Source: an uncultured Odoribacter sp. (GTDB taxonomy: Bacteria; Bacteroidota; Bacteroidia; Bacteroidales; Marinifilaceae). Taken from it: DNA of 64,000 nt. The stretch spans positions 145,269-209,268 of the forward strand of contig CAJTPD010000002.1 of assembly GCA_910578105.1 (NCBI GenBank). Direction: 5' to 3'. How positions within the stretch are numbered: the stretch's first letter is position 1; each line of letters starts with the position of its first letter. The notes beneath the pieces are model-generated. The model did no database searches. It had not been told where the DNA came from and saw only the letters and a program-made list of their open reading frames with translations. Shown here one piece after another: positions 63,687 through 64,000 of the stretch. Both the position numbers and the translations under genes were made by a program.

Positions 63687-64000
63687 ATGGATTCAATAAG
63701 ACAAAATAAAGTTTCCCGATTGATTCAAAGAGATTTAAGTGAGATGTTCCAGCAGGAATGTAAAGAGTTTACCGTTGGAGCTATGCTTTCTATTACAACA
63801 GTACGGGTGAGTCCGGACCTTTCTTATGCAAAGGTTTATGTAAGTGTCTTTCCTTCAGGGCGTGTGGATGAGGTGATGAAGAGTCTGGAAGAGCACAATA
63901 AAACAATTCGGTTTATTTTGGGGAAAAAGGTTGGTAAACAGATGCGGATTATTCCGGAATTGCGTTTCTTTGTAGACGATAGCCTGGATTATATTGATAA
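63687..64000 (+). CDS. rbfA: Ribosome-binding factor A (3' truncated by window)
   Basis: About 105 residues are present before the window ends. The sequence starts MDSIRQNKVSRLIQRDLSEM, continues with SITTVRVSPDLSYAKVYVSV and reaches MRIIPELRFFVDDSLDYID, all typical of RbfA, a KH-fold cold-shock protein that assists late 16S rRNA maturation on the 30S subunit. Only a few C-terminal residues should be missing. A -7 box lies just upstream. Confidence 0.96.
   Translation, partial: MDSIRQNKVSRLIQRDLSEMFQQECKEFTVGAMLSITTVRVSPDLSYAKVYVSVFPSGRVDEVMKSLEEHNKTIRFILGKKVGKQMRIIPELRFFVDDSLDYID

Overview
The window looks like a piece of core chromosome from an AT-rich Bacteroidales bacterium. Three kinds of evidence point there. 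First, it carries Bacteroidetes-specific families: DUF4292- and DUF4271-type proteins, a PorP/SprF-type outer-membrane protein and a YkuD_2-type L,D-transpeptidase. Second, gene order such as DUF4292 - EnvC-like and DUF4271 - hemD - rnpA - yidD is usual in that phylum. Third, many genes are preceded by the Bacteroidetes -7 box TAnnTTTG, while Shine-Dalgarno sequences are rare. A gut Odoribacteraceae member such as Odoribacter or Butyricimonas would fit, but that is a guess from gene content. No prophage, insertion sequence, CRISPR array or integrative element was found.

Layout. 1-11.3 kb (+ strand): end of a DUF4292-type lipoprotein, an EnvC-like murein hydrolase activator, a 1101-residue membrane/coiled-coil protein, an anti-sigma-like ATPase, ybeY, mnmG, a perfect parS-like site, adenine deaminase and uvrC. 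11.3-19.2 kb (-): an S41 protease, yidD, rnpA, hemD, a DUF4271 protein, a PorP/SprF protein and polA. 19.5-23.3 kb: DAHP synthase/chorismate mutase, an outer-membrane barrel protein, an unexplained 0.6-kb gap and dusB. 23.4-31.8 kb (-): a gltX operon, an acyltransferase, then pyrH-dxs-crp-aminotransferase. 31.9-36.7 kb: an envelope glycan set (GT2, double LAB_N protein, two ArnT-like GT39 enzymes). 36.8-39.6 kb (-): the rplM-rpsI-rpsB-tsf operon with a strong promoter and a structured leader. 39.8-46.8 kb (mostly +): hemW, asnS, rpoN, a membrane protein, a SPOR lipoprotein and two cyclophilins. 46.9-54.5 kb: mutS, a YjbR protein, deoC, an RND exporter, a MazG-like protein and dtd. 54.6-60.3 kb (mostly +): tRNA-Arg(CCT), a GNAT protein, an iron alcohol dehydrogenase, a prenyl synthase, a dCMP deaminase-like protein, a second S41 protease and a nuclease. 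60.3-64 kb: two L,D-transpeptidases, a 41-bp tandem repeat with palindromes, a Fic protein, tRNA-Pro(CGG) and the start of rbfA.

Functional themes are translation (ribosomal proteins, EF-Ts, three tRNA-charging or proofreading enzymes, tRNA modification, two tRNAs), DNA repair and replication (uvrC, mutS, polA), and envelope building (EnvC-like, L,D-transpeptidases, acyltransferase, lipid-linked sugar transfer, PorP/SprF, SPOR lipoprotein). The parS-like site beside mnmG suggests an origin-proximal location. No clear new multi-gene system was seen. The best leads are the 41-bp palindromic tandem repeat upstream of the L,D-transpeptidase gene, the possible ArnC/flippase/ArnT-like set with a tandem LAB_N protein, the rplM leader hairpin, the parS site, and an open frame without a start codon at 21.9-22.3 kb.
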